64,000 nt of DNA from Pseudopyrenochaeta lycopersici (taxonomy: Eukaryota > Ascomycota > Dothideomycetes > Pleosporales > Pseudopyrenochaetaceae): NCBI GenBank assembly GCA_003313425.1, contig NHZP01000090.1, positions 1-64,000 on the forward strand, given 5' to 3'. Shown here one piece after another: positions 19,851 to 32,640 of the stretch; position 1 is the stretch's first letter, and each line of letters opens with the position of its first letter. A model generated the notes under the pieces. That model made no database searches. It was not told where the DNA came from and saw only the letters and a list, made by a program, of their open reading frames with translations. The translations under genes and the position numbers were made by a program.

Positions 19851-20530
19851 GTTAGGCGAGGATGGAAACAGGATGATATAGTCGCAATTATCCCTATCTC
19901 AGCTAACGTCCTAATCCGACTAACTGTGGACACAGAATAGGCAGGGCTAATATAATAGGGCAGGCAGTGTCCTCCGTTCCTGTTATAAGTAATTAGAGGA
20001 TGTAAATAAATCTTACTACGTTATAACTCGCGTGGATCTTTCGTGCGCTATATAAGACGAATCGCCGTCTAGCATAAACTGAGACAACCCACTTTGCAAG
20101 GGTAAAGGTAGCATAAGTAGGCACCATAGAAATTAAGAACAAAGGAAAAAAGCTGGAAGTGTATAGTGCAGGTACCTTAGAATAGACTGAATGCGCCTTA
20201 CTAGGGCGAAAACAAAACTTGCCGTAAATCTGCGGCGTAGTTGCTGGAGTATAGCGTAGCTAGAGAATAATAGTAGGGAGTAATACTTTCCTCTGCAGAT
20301 ACTCCGGGCGTACACTTATTTAAATTCCGTAGAAACCCTGTCTGTCTCTTGCCTTCTGTGAGCTTGTGTAGCCCTACTAATCTAATCTTTCTTGCGATTT
20401 AACTGTTTAAAATTAGAGGATAGCTATCTCTGTTTCTAATATCTATTGCTAACTGGCGAACCTAAAGTAAGCTGTCTAGGTGCTAAGCGCAGTTATCTCG
20501 CTGTCTAGCTCTAAACTTCTCTTAGTAGAT
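19851..20530. other. Eroded DNA, no gene seen
   Basis: Many TAA/TAG stops in all frames. The short minus-strand ORF at 20133-20315 has no support. Confidence 0.4.
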
Positions 20531-22481
20531 ATGGGCATATACTATCCGTTCTATCTGCATCTACTCCAGCTCGCTACAGCGAGCGCGTTCTACGTAGTGC
20601 ACCAGATCGTGCACAGCCTAACTAGCACTCAGCTGTAAGCTCTCGAACACCCCTAGCCTAGCCTTCCCCTCTACGTGTTAGTAGCAGGAGCTATGGCTAT
20701 CTCCGGCATGCTTATAGCCCAGGCTATACTTTATTTCCCTAACTTAGCTACTATCTCTATGTTACTAGTAAGTGCCTTATTAAATACAGTCTGTTTATAA
20801 GAAGACATAGCTAAGAATAAATAGATTATAGGCTATTTCTCTAGGCAGATCGTTTCCTAGGCTAGCTACTCTAGAAGAAACCCCCCTAGCAGATTAATAT
20901 ATCTTCTTATCTTTCTTAGTCTATGTTCTAGCGCTATTTTCTATAGAGAGTATCAGTTAACAGTACTTAGTTTAGCTTATGCTATCCCTGCTGCTGTCCT
21001 TACAGGGGCCTGCACATTGTTTTACGACACCAGCGCGCATGCTTACCACTCTTAACTTAAAACTGCTCTATTCTACTCCTTAGCCATTACGATAACAGGA
21101 GTTTGCGCGCTATGTAAGGAGCCAGACTTTCTAAAAGCCCTGCTAGAGCTTAGAAGCGAGCAGATAGGCTATCTTTTAGCGAATATAGCCTCGTCTGTAA
21201 TTACCACAAATTTAGGAAGGTCTGTCCTCATCCCTAGCTGTTCGAGGGATAGGCAAGATTGCCTACTCGCACTTCTCGCACTTAGTGGTTACACAGGGTG
21301 TGTCTTAGTTCTCTTGCTGCAACAATCCTACACTACTTTTCTCTAGTTAGCCGCTTTTAGAGGTGCGATTATAACGCTTAGTCGCCTATTCGCGCAATAA
21401 AGAGCGCTCTAGCTACCCTAGAAACACCTCTGCAGACACTTCTTAAGCCTATTAGTAGAGGAGACTAACGAAGAAGATGTTAGTATACCGCGTTCAGCTA
21501 GTCGCTGCGCCGACGCTCTAACAGAACATAGCTTAACGTCAGTCCAGGTTTCTATTCTGCTATTGACTACTTAGATCCATTAGATTCCTGCTGTAACAAG
21601 TATATTAGTCGCCTAGATTGTATTCGTTCTCATAAACTTCGTCCCTACGCCCCCGTCTAACTCTTAACACCAACCGCCTACCCTAGATGTAACATTCTAA
21701 CCCTAGTACATAACAGAAATAGTAATAAGTATGTATAACAAGCCGCTACCAGATATTTCATCGCTGCTTTTATCTCTTAAAAGCGTTCCCTCTATGTCTA
21801 ATGCGAAGATACACGTATATACTAAGGATCCCCTAGCGAACACAACAGCTATACAGCACTAAATTAGGATACAGCACGTCACTAAGTAACCTAACGTAGG
21901 CCGAGAAGGTGAAACCTATCTACATTACATTTTGTCTCACTAGGATTCTTTAGCCAGGCATACACTATTTATCTAAGCGGGTATGCACAACAGGGACTAA
22001 GCCCTCTCGCGTATACGGTCCTACTTTAACCCAGAGCGGACGGGAATAATAAGCCTAGGTTTTATTAGACATACTTCTGAATGTAAAGGTTCTAATATAT
22101 AGGGTTAGAGGGAGTCTGCTAGCATTGTGTCTAACATATACGAGCGTGTCTATTAGAAGCCATGTAAACCTATGCTCTTAAGCTACAAAGGTCAGTTTAT
22201 TATATCTGCAGGGCGCATTCGTGGAATAGATAAGAGTATCTACCACGACCTGCACCATGCTCTAGTAGACAGCCATAGCTGGGCGCATTAAGAGCTATAT
22301 TTGCAGGGCAGGGGAGATGCAATAAGTGCGCTAGCCTTTAGTTTTACGCTTAAAAGGCTGTAGAGCACTATATTCCAGTGCTCTAGGGTAGAAACAGCCT
22401 GGCAGTGTCCCAGCCTATTCAGCAAAACTAAGGGAAGAGGCAAGCGTATTAACTGTTAATGTTTAGATAGATAACTTGAGT
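20531..22481 (+). pseudogene. Multi-pass membrane protein fused to DUF3431, RIP-degraded
   Basis: One plus-strand frame, reading through stops at expected Trp/Gln positions, gives two parts. The first (about 20531-21650) is a series of hydrophobic helices (for example LPLYVLVAGAMAISGMLIAQA and SILVAWIVFVLINFV). The second (about 21703-22460) carries hallmarks of fungal DUF3431: EIVISMYNKPL, PNVGREGETYLHYIL, DSLARHTLFI, IYERVY, LLSYKGQFI, ALVDSHSWAHWE and IFQCSRVETAWQCPSLF. Function of the family is unknown. Start is approximate; a membrane anchor ahead of DUF3431 is the notable feature. Certainly non-functional now. Confidence 0.6.
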
Positions 22482-22955
22482 AGAGGAAGCTGAGCAAAGT
22501 TACAAGTATAGATTTTACTTTAACTTTCTACTTCTTCCTTTCTAAATTTTACTTATTACTTTTACTTTTAATGTTTTCCTTATGCTTTTTGCTTTTTCTT
22601 TTTAAGGTTTTTGTTTATTACTTTTACATTTTATTTTCTACTTTTAACTTCTAAATTATTTTCTACACTCTACCTTTTAATATCTTACACTCTACTAGTT
22701 TATGTTTTCTTTAGTATTTACCTTATTAGCACGGGCATAGGCCCGACACTACTCTCTCTTGTCCTATCCTATCCTATTTTCTTTTTCTTACTTTTGCTGT
22801 TCTACTTTCTACTTTCTACTCTCTATATTCTACCTCTTATATTTTAATTTTTACTTTCTGCATTTTACTTTCTACATTTTACTTTCAACCTTCTACTTTG
22901 TACTTTCTAAATTTTACTTTTTATGTTCTATTTTCTAGTTTATGCTTTGTACTTT
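22482..22955. repeat. T-rich low-complexity tract
   Basis: CTTTCTACTTTTT-type words repeated without strict period; similar to 15690-15910. The Phe/Leu-rich ORF 22611-22847 is an artefact of composition. Confidence 0.6.
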
Positions 22956-23520
22956 ATCTAAACACAACAGATGGCTAACCTTAGGACCTAACAGCGTTGT
23001 TTGTAGAGCTATAGGCTGGCCTACATACTGTCGCAAGTAACATGTATAATGCATTAAGCGAACAGGATGTAAAAAGAAGCCTAGAACGATCAAAGAGCAA
23101 GAAACCTACTAGGACTAGGTCTAAGAAAGCGCGCAAAACTCGAGAGGCTAGGCCCAAGTCAACGAGGCTAGCTATGAATATTACTGTGAACTTTGGCAGC
23201 GAGAACAAGAACAAAAACAAGAATCACGGCGAGTTACTATACAGCACACCTCTTATCTAGCTTTTAGCTGCTCTTACTGTGTTAGTAGCTGTTTAAATTA
23301 CACAGCGTAGTCTTATAAGCATATTGTGGATAATCCTCCTTATATAGTCTTCGCCTAAGACTAGACCTAAAGACTTTATAGGCCGTAGACTCTTGCACCT
23401 AAATGTTCTGCCTACAGGCCTTTACATTCAGCAGCGGGGCAACAACAGTATCTTACACCTGGATAAGGTTTTTTGGTTAGACGTAATCCCTGCCACTTAG
23501 GAGCCCGTCCTAAAAAAGTA
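22956..23520 (+). pseudogene. 3' fragment of the GPI-anchored protein gene plus its flank
   Basis: From AACACAACAGATGGCTAACC the sequence follows the last 40 percent of the gene at 3733-4536 (basic region, Asn/Lys spacer, hydrophobic tail, stop at 23294-23296) with RIP-type changes, then its 3' flank to about 23515. The left break lies inside the gene and abuts the T-rich tract. This is the third copy, truncated. Confidence 0.75.
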
Positions 23521-24649
23521 GCTGTAGATAATAGCTATCTATAGTTAGAGAACAGGTAAAAGCCCTTTCTATCTATATCTATTTACATAGTCTGAGGAAA
23601 TGTGATGCTAAAATAATCTAGGAACATTTTTTTAGCGCAATCGCGTCGTGGCGGAGGAAAGCAATACACTATTACTACTTATTTCTGCACGCAGTTTAAG
23701 CCTGTCTTATAGACATTTTTTTTTAAATTAGTCCTAGGTTCTTTTATAGAACTACACAGCCGCTGTAGGTTCTGTGTTAAAATAGGAACGTATTCTCGCT
23801 ATATGCGATAAGTATAGCTAGGCTTAATAGTTAAGCAATCACAAACAGCAACCCTGCTGCAATACTCTTCCAGGTTCGCATTAAACTTTGCACTTTCCTA
23901 CCTAAGATAAAGATTATAATTAGATAATAACTCTCTTAGTTACTTTTAAACACTGCTTAAAGATAGCACAAAAAGCCTGCTATTACTATTACTCTAATAA
24001 TTAGATATAAACCGTGTTCTATTAGAATAGACTATAAGCAGCCTAAGGTACTATTTACCTGCACGTAACCCTAATAAACTAGCCTTTGCTCTAACATTCC
24101 TTAATTATTAAAGAGCAACGCTCAACCCAGATAGCATTATAATTATGAAAAATTAGGCTAATAAAGCCTACCGCATCGTGCCTCAAAGACATTAGCTCTC
24201 TACGTTGTTGTAGTAGTCTACTTTAACTTTGGAGCTCCAACTCGTTATTGCGTGGACTATCACGATTTCTACGCACTACCTTTACCCAGCCTAGTTCCCG
24301 CAATAATCGATTGCTTACGCCCTTATACTCTGAAGGGTAAGCCATAGTTAGTTACTCTAGTTTCTTAGAAGGTTATTCTATTTAGGAGGTCTTACCAATC
24401 TTCTTTGTTATCTCCAACACCTGAAGTACTACACCAGCATTAGCATGCTAAGGAAAGCATTCTAGCCAGAAGAACTAAAGCATTCTCGTTACTAAGTTCG
24501 CCGTAAACATAGAGCTATCTTTCTTTAGCCCGGCGCTGAATTGCTGAGCTTTAGGCCCTATAGTAGGTGTTACTAACGAGGACGCTAGCGTCAGCACTAT
24601 TATAAGCATTAAATCGCAAACAGGATCGCCCAGGCACTCCGCGAGACAT
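23521..24649. other. Eroded DNA inside the split third block
   Basis: Dense stops; no recognisable protein. This begins the roughly 6.3-kb segment that separates the two halves of the third block copy. Confidence 0.4.
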
Positions 24650-27540
24650 TAACGGGCTACTTAGTAGTGCTCTAGTATACGTTAATTGCCTGTCTTAAAG
24701 TTCTTCTCTTGCTGCCGGAATCCATCCTCTACTAGCTGTAGTATTATGCTAAAGGGAATTAAGCAGCTAAAATTAATCACCTTCTTTCAGTTGGCTGGCC
24801 GCTTCGCTTTATGTTCGGCCTTGATGGCTGCTCGCTTAAGACTCCCTGGCCTTGCCGCGATTTCTAACATAGAAGGAGCTAAGCCTACTAGCCGAACTAC
24901 TCTCCTATAACTAAGCTTTGACTAGTACTATCCTGGCATACACTCAATCTAATAAGCGAGCATAGTGATGGTTATTGCACCAATCCAGTAATCTTTCGTT
25001 ATTGACGTTACACTGGTGTGCCTTACTGCAGCACGAAGCACTGAAAACCAAGTCGCATTTTGTGAAGTAAACAATTTACTTGCTGTTCGATCGCTTTGGA
25101 TGCAACTATCGTATAACTCTTGCGTAAAGTCTCGTCGCGTTCTATTTAACTTAAAGGATGGCGTAACTGCTTCGCCAGAGAGGAAGAGCGAAAAGATAGG
25201 CTTATAATCTCTGTTTAAAACATTAGCATTATAATACTAGACTACAAGGGATTTAAGAGACATGCGCCCATAAAAATGGATTTTCAGTCTGCGCCCATTA
25301 TTGTACTTATTCTCTGCGTTACTCTAAAAGCTGCAGTACTTCCTAGCTGCTAGCCCCTTAGCTCCGACTTCCCTTGCTCAACGCACGATAAAATTGGTGG
25401 GTGACGAATGTGATTATCTGCGGCTTCTATAACTCTTAGAATACTTCTTTAAGGAACTTAGCAGCACTACTTAGGCCTTGTACCTTCAGCCCTCTAAGCT
25501 CATTAAACCAGACATTGCTATAACAGCTCGCTGCAACTTCTAGCCTATAGTAAAAGTCAATTAATGCTATGTGCATTAAGATAGGCCGACCGTTTTCTTG
25601 TCGAGGCTACTTAGCCAGACTAAGACTACCAACGCCCTGGAGATCAAGCACCCGGGGGTCAATAAACGGCCAGCCACCCTATTCTATACTGTCAATTGTC
25701 CCTAGTGGCGTAAGCACTGAGCGCATTAGCGACTTAGGGAAACCAGTAAAACAATAGCTACCTAGACGATCGAGTGCAGAGACTCCCTCTGCTAATGCAA
25801 CATTCAATCCTCTAGATCCCGCAGCCTTAAATCGCGCATAGATGTCATTAATCGCCTGTCTAAAAATATTAGTAAAAGATGCTAGTACGCCGGGAAACAC
25901 GGAGGGGCGGAAAGATCGTAGGAGATGTGTGTAGCACTAAGATTCCTAAAGGAAGAATCGCATCAACTAGAAGATTAGAGTAAGGATAGTTAAGAAGCTC
26001 TGATCGCTATCATTCAGCCTTAATACCTGCACGGAAAGCACTTACTCTATTTGAAAAGCGAACTCTTCTTCTATAATCGCTGACTTAATACGTTTTCGTT
26101 CACGAGTAAAGGGCTTAGATAATCTAGGGTTATCAGGCGTTAATTAACCCTGCAGGTGCTGCAGTAGCCGCTGCCGCTTCGCCGCTACATAGCCAGAGAG
26201 ATTTCTATCCTAATCCGAAAGCGCTAGCGCAGCTGTTGCAACACCCTTGGTAGCGAGAAGATCATCCGGTCTATAACAAATGCTACGCTTGATATTTAAG
26301 TAGGCCTGGAAGTATCCATAAGTAAGCACGCCTGCGCTATTATGCTGATAGCTTATATTCTCTTGCATAATAGCTAAGAGGTTATCTATTAGAAATGCTG
26401 GCGGCTAAGGTAACGAGAAATTACCGTACGCTAGGTAAAATGCTAGGGGATAGAAGGTAAAGTCTCGTGGGCCTTAGAACTCTCTAAGGACCATATTCCA
26501 GTCAGCTAGGAGACAGCGCGCTAGTTTACTGTTCGGGTCCGGAGAGCGACTATCAAGGCAATTAATATCAACTGCCAACGCAAATAAGACAGTATCAATG
26601 CTATTAAGAATGTATTTCTATCCTAACTCTGTTCGAAGCTGATTTAGGCCGCTAGTAAATAGAGTCTGGTAGTCGTAGTTAGAGTAGACGGCAGGATTAG
26701 TTCCTAACATTTTATCTTAGGATTCGCCGCTATACGCGGAAATAGGATGTTCTAGGCTAACATACTCATTATTGGATTTAGAATCTTCGTTATCTACGTA
26801 AAGACGGGTCTCTTTTTGCACGGACTGCAGTCGCTCACTTACTTTAATTTCGATGTTTGCCCCGTAATCGTACGCATAGAATGCGGGCTAGTTCTCTACC
26901 TAAAACCTATCTTGTGTGTTTTGCTCTATATATCTTCTCTATTCCCGCATAAAGGCTTACTGGAACGTTATCTATTTATTAAAGGTGATTTTCTGAGTAT
27001 ACGGACCATCTAGCCTCCACAAAGGTTCTACGCCCTCCCCTAGAAGCTCCCCTATAAGAAATATTCGCTTAATATATGTAGTAAGGAAGTGCGCATGCTA
27101 GAGTTTAAGGGCGCTGGACTAAGAAGACTTTTCGCGGCGTTTCTAACGTTCGTTCCGTGATAAAAGCTCATCAGGCGTAGTAGTAGTAGGATGCATGACA
27201 ATATACCATGCCTCTCTAGTAGACGCAGTCGCTAGCTAGAAGGTTCGATGCTCGAGATCAAACGACAGTCCATGTACGTGCTTGTTGCTGTAAGATGCCC
27301 TCCAATTCCTGAAACTAATAGTTATATTATTAAAAAATCTCTTAGATAGCTGCGTTATGGGCTTTAGTGGTTGTCCGATAATTATAAGGAGGTCAAGAAA
27401 GAAGGCAGGGAGATATTCGTCGTCTAGCGCTGCAGCTTTCGACCCGGCTTTCCTGCTTCCATAGTTAATCGTATACAGTCTTTGTAGCATATTAATAGCC
27501 TAGCTGCCACTGAAAGACGCGCTCTTCGTCACTGCTATTA
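24650..27540 (-). pseudogene. RIP-degraded long conserved fungal hypothetical protein
   Basis: One minus-strand frame with stops at Trp/Gln positions runs for nearly 2.9 kb. Readable pieces include NTQDRFWVENWPAFYAYDYG, TNPAVYSNYDYQTLF, ALAVDINCLDSRSPDP, ARCLLADWNMV, GPRDFTFYPLAFY, AFLIDNLLAIMQENISY, VLTYGYFQAYLNIKRSI and, at 25900-25680, VALAEGVSALDRLGSYCFTG. It reads like a long uncharacterised protein seen in other fungal genomes. I know of no function or enzyme motif. Longest open pieces: 27236-27490 and 25679-25900. The 5' end is not resolved. It lies inside the segment splitting the third block copy. Confidence 0.45.
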
Positions 27541-29912
27541 AGTCTTGTACTTTAATTAAATTAGCTTATTTCTACTTTACTTACACGCTAGATAGACATA
27601 CCTATAAACTTGTAGTCTCCCTTTAAATAATTAATCTTCTAAGAGTATTACTCAGACGCCACTACAACCTGTTCGTTGTCCCTAAAGCTGCTATTATTGC
27701 AGTCGCTTCTAGCGTCCTAGTTAGGGTCTACACTCATCCCATCTTCGTCCTTAGACACCCTATCCGGGCTAACGTCGTAACGTTGCTCAGGGACCAGCTC
27801 GTTAATTAGTGGAGAGCTTAGCTAAAGATAGCTATTGTTAACAGGACTAAAATTTACAAACTCTTTATTAAAATATTTACAATCTATATTATAGAAGTAA
27901 TAAACAGCCTCCTTAGAATACTAAGAAAGCCCAAAAATAGCGATTAAAGGGGTTAATATCTCGGCGAAACATAACATTCATTGCCCCTAGGGGCAAGCTA
28001 CTAAGAGGATAGACTTCAGGTGCCAAAAAAAGTCACACAAAGCTTATTTGCTGTTCTTTTTAGTGCTTATAGTGCCTCCTAAGTTACGCGCACGCTTTAT
28101 AGTTGTACCTAAATCACGATGCTCTACTGTAGGAAGCTATTGCTAACCGTCTCTAATGCTTCGAACCCCTAATCTTATGCGCTTTTTAAGGTTGTTCGTA
28201 GCTCTTTTCTTAGCTAGGGTAGGAGTTAGAAGGCGGTTGTACAGCTCGTTTGCTACGGTGTAACTTTTAAAGACTATTTAGCGTGCCTGCTGTCATGTCT
28301 ACTAGATCGTAGGGCCATTAAGAAGTTTAGACCTATATTTCTGTGTTTAAAGCTCGTCTTGGTTCGTATATCTTGCTTCTGGGGAAGCCTTGCTCTTCAG
28401 CAGACCTGTGCGTACGCGATCCCCTACGCTAGTCGTAATTATTATTTCCGCTTTAAACCTTATTAAGGTTAACAGAAGGAGAGACTGTTAGGTTCGGAGA
28501 TGTTAGAGGGATTACGTGTTCCCCGTTTAATTCAGCCCCTCTCAGCCCTTAGAGTTTAGTACGCTCTGCCTTCACTATCTTAATCGCTGCCGGCTCCTAA
28601 TCTCTACTATAGCGCCTTATTGCTTTATCGCATTACTCTACAGCCTACTAGATAATAACTGGCTATATTATTATACGTAGCTTGTCTGCGGCGCCTAATA
28701 ACTGTAATGCAGGGTTTTTAGCAACTTCTAGAATACGACAGATTAAGTCACACGCCGCTTAAGCGATAGTAGAAGAGGGCCTTAAGCGTATGTCTTAAGG
28801 GTCTTCCGTATTAAAGCGCAGCATGCACTTGTGTTACAAGTTTAGTCCCGCAAAGTCTATAATAATAGATAATAAGGAATACTACGCGGCATGCTTAAAT
28901 CTTGTAGTGTAGGCATCGCTCTGTTCGCTGGGGTATTTATAAAGATAGTACTCCGTAGTTGTGCTAGTAAAATCTTTAGTGTTATTCTAGACGTACTGTA
29001 GAAGCTGCTCTTAGAGTAATTTAGACCTTTCTTTAGCATCCGCGCCATATTTCTCTTATAAACCTAGGATTAGGTCTCTCCGCAAAGCAGGTTTGTTGTT
29101 ATTACGGTTAGAGACCCTCGTAGGTTCAGAACTTATCCATTGACTGACATAAGACATTACGATACTTATAACCTTCTCTTCTTACTTCGTGGTCTTAAGA
29201 AGGGCTTAGATGTTAATAAAACAACAAGTCCTTTCTGATTAAAGAAACTGGCATAAGCTATAGTATATTTCGTTACTTATAGTTAAAAGGAAATCCTGTT
29301 AGCGAGGACTTAATAGATCGAGTTCTGCATTAGCTTCTAGATCTAGATAAAAAAGTTCCTGTACATACTCTAGTGCACGCGCTTATAGAAGGGCTGCAAG
29401 CCTGTTCTAGTCGCTTAACTAAATATTAGAATAAAAGTAGTTACAAATTTGCGTTAATACTTCTATAACCTAGGTGAATGCGGTAAACCAGAACTACTCT
29501 TACTTAGTAGATGCTAGGGCTGCGGTATCGCAAATGCTACTTACTTCATCTATCCTGCAGCTCGCCATCCATTCAAAAGTTAAGATATTAAAAGTGGCCT
29601 GTCCAAGTAGGTACTGGCACCATCGTGTAATTATCAAGTTCTAACTCTTGTTCTTCTACAGCGTAGCCAGCTGCCTTACCAGGAATTTTACTCAACTACT
29701 AAGCCCTATATTCTCTAGCATCTGCTGCTCTACTATTTTATTTAAACCTTAGAATAGTTTGTCGTTCTTAGATAACAAGGCAGCTAGTTCCGTCTATATC
29801 TGACTATAGTTATCTAGCAAGACAGCGTCTTCTCTATTAGCCCGGAGCTTAATATGCAAATATGGCGGGAGTGCGTCTGCTGTTTAGGTTAGCTCGTCTT
29901 GGCTGCCGCGGG
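27541..29912. other. Eroded DNA, possible 5' parts of the neighbouring relic
   Basis: The minus strand contains short open pieces (28857-29048) but no identifiable domain. A single TTGCCCC palindrome lies at 27981. Similarity to the first block resumes about 29868. Confidence 0.35.
27981..27996. repeat. Perfect 16-bp palindrome
   Basis: TTGCCCCTAGGGGCAA is fully self-complementary and belongs to the family clustered at 5499-5590 and 30573-30665. Confidence 0.8.
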
Positions 29913-30443
29913 TTAAGGGATGGAACCTTTATTGTAGATGTCATAAATCTACCACCGCTCCCTATGCGCAGACTGAGAACTATGCAAATATTCCTTTAAG
30001 GCCTCTACTTAATAGTTGCCCGCTATAAGTTCTGCCCTCTGTCTAATAACGCTACTCCAGTCCTCGAACGATGGCTAATCCACATTATCCCCGCCCTCAG
30101 TTCCCTAGCCATTGCGATCGCTTAGAACTCCGCTTTCTCTCAGCCTAAGGTAGTTAAGCATCTAGTGCACTTACGCTTTAGTGCAAGTAACCCGCAGTTA
30201 GTAGCTTTTATCTCTGCGAAGGACGCCTACTTCTCTAAATATCTAGCAGAGGCGGCGTTTGTAGTGTTCGTTAATGGATCTGTTGGTGCTAGTCATCCAC
30301 TCTGGAGTAAGCGCATCGATTGGAAACCTAGCAGTAGCCAGTTGATATGGTTCAGCCTGTTCGTAAACGGAGTCTACATCTTTCACCTCTGTTCGTTGCT
30401 TCTTCTTTCCCTTAATAGCTGTTTTATCGCCTTTGCGTTTTAT
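29913..30443 (-). pseudogene. Second copy of the small unknown ORF, RIP-damaged
   Basis: Collinear with 4838-5368. The start ATG is ATA here. The position that is TAG in the first copy is TGG here, so the two copies carry different RIP hits. The open part reads 30243-30500. Confidence 0.6.
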
Positions 30444-30572
30444 AGTAGCGGTTTTTATATAATAGGGCCTAAGGAAAATAGTGTTGTAGGGAATAGGCAC
30501 GCTATAGAGCGGTAGGTAGGAAGGCTTTATAAAGTTTAGAAGTTCGCGAAGCTACGTTATTCGCACAGGCTA

Positions 30573-30665
30573 CTTGCCCCTGGGGGCAAGCACTGCTTCC
30601 CACGCTTGTTGACTTCCTAGGGTCTTGCCCCCAGGGGCTAACCTAATTCTTGCCCCTGGGGGCAA
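30573..30665. repeat. Second cluster of TTGCCCC palindromes
   Basis: CTTGCCCCTGGGGGCAAG at 30573, CTTGCCCCCAGGGGCT near 30624 and TTGCCCCTGGGGGCAA at 30650, in the same order and spacing as at 5499-5590. Similarity to the first block ends at about 30707. Confidence 0.75.
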
Positions 30666-30707
30666 CATAACCTGACCCTAAAGGTACCGTTCGGGTACAT
30701 AGTATAC

Positions 30708-32640
30708 TATATTCTATCGCTTTGCTCCCCTCTTTCTTGCCCTTATAAAAGCGGTTAGCGAATCCCTACTATCTTTCTCTCTCTATACTATATTATATTA
30801 CTTTACTCTCCTAACTCTTACTCCTATAAAACTAGTTAGCGAATCTCTACTATTTATCTCCCTTAATACTTTATATAATTACTTTACTCTTCTTTTTCTT
30901 TTCTCTATAATACTACTTACGAAAACCTTACTATTTATCTACTTCTATACTATTACTTCTATACTATTACTTCTATACTATTACTTTGTTTTCTTAACTC
31001 TTAACTCTATAAAACTATAAACTAAAACTCTACTATCTATCTCCTTCTATACTATATTAAATTACTAATCTCTTTTTTAACTAACTAAAACTATAAACTA
31101 TATACCTACTATCTTTCTACTCTTATACTATATTCTATTACTTTCCTTTTTTAAACCTTAATAACATAAAACTACTTTCTACGTACTACTATCTACTTAT
31201 ACTAACTTTAAATAATATTTCTTAATAAATTTAAAACTATTTCTACTGTCCTATTTTCTTAAAATGCTAAATCTTAATTTTACTACTTCTACTATACTAC
31301 CTACTCTATTACTTATAACTTACTATTCTTCTCTACTATATTATATTACTTTACATTTATTTTTTTTATAATACTATTTACTACTTAGTCTTTAACTACT
31401 TACTACTTACTTTTATTATTCTTATTAACTTTAAAACTATTCCTACTATTTTATTCTTATTAAATTCTAAACTTTTATAATATTACTTCTACTATACTAT
31501 CTACTCTATTACTTATAATAACTCTATATACTATACTCTTTTATATTATTATACTATCTTTTTTTTTTCTAAGTAACACTACTTACTTACTATCTATTCT
31601 TCTTTAACCTCTATTTTATTACTTTGCACTTTTTAACTTATCTTTTATTACTTTACTCTTTTTAACCTCTTTCTTTTAATTATAATTACTTATTATTTAC
31701 TTGTCCTTATACTATATTTTAATTATTTTACTTTTCTCTTCTTTTTTCCTATTAATACTCCTAACCTATTATTTACTTTTACTTCTTTTACTACTACTTT
31801 ATCTACTTTTATTTTACCTACTTACTTATTAACAACTTTACCTACTACTTTCCTATCTACTACTTTATCTACTATATTACCTACTACTATATTATCTACT
31901 CTTTTACTTACTACTACTTTAGCTATAATTTAACTTACTATCTTATTTTCTACTATCTTACTTCCTACTATCTTATATACTACTATTTTATCTTCTACTT
32001 TACTTACTTCTACTTTACTTACTATAACTTTACTTACTATATTCTTCTTTACTACTATTTTATTTACTTTACTTTAAAAACTATTCTTTACTATACTATT
32101 ATTAATTATTAAGTCTAATACTTTTCTTCTTCTTTTCTTTTTATCTTTTAACTATTATATTTTAATAACTTTTTATTATACTACTAGAAAAGTTGTACTA
32201 CTATAAAAGTTATACTACTATATTTCTAGAATAGTTTTATATACTATAGCTTCTTACTGTTATTATTTATATAGTATTTTCTACTAAAACTTATATATAA
32301 ACTTAATTTTTCTAAAAATTAACCTAATTATAGCTATTCTATATATTATTTAAAGTAGCTAGCTATTCTTAACTTTCTTTCTAATATCTTATATTAAATT
32401 ACTTTACTCTCTTTCTTCTTTTTCTTATTAAATACAGCTATCTATTATTTACTCTCTTTCTAATATCTTATATTAAATTACTTTACTTTCTTCTTCTTTT
32501 TTCTTATTTAAACTAGTTAACTATTCTTTTATAAATACTATATAAATTATATCTATTTCTTTCTTTCCTCTTCTAAGATACTATATATAATACTAGCTAC
32601 TCCTTTACTAGTAATATGCTTAAAAATCCGCCTATCTTGA
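30708..32640. repeat. Progressively decaying tandem repeat and AT/CT-rich tract
   Basis: Units of roughly 90-100 bases start CTTTGCTCCCC and pass through AAAGCGGTTAGCGAATC (30713), then AAACTAGTTAGCGAATC (30825). They lose G and C in later units until the tract is almost only T, A and C. No gene. Confidence 0.55.
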
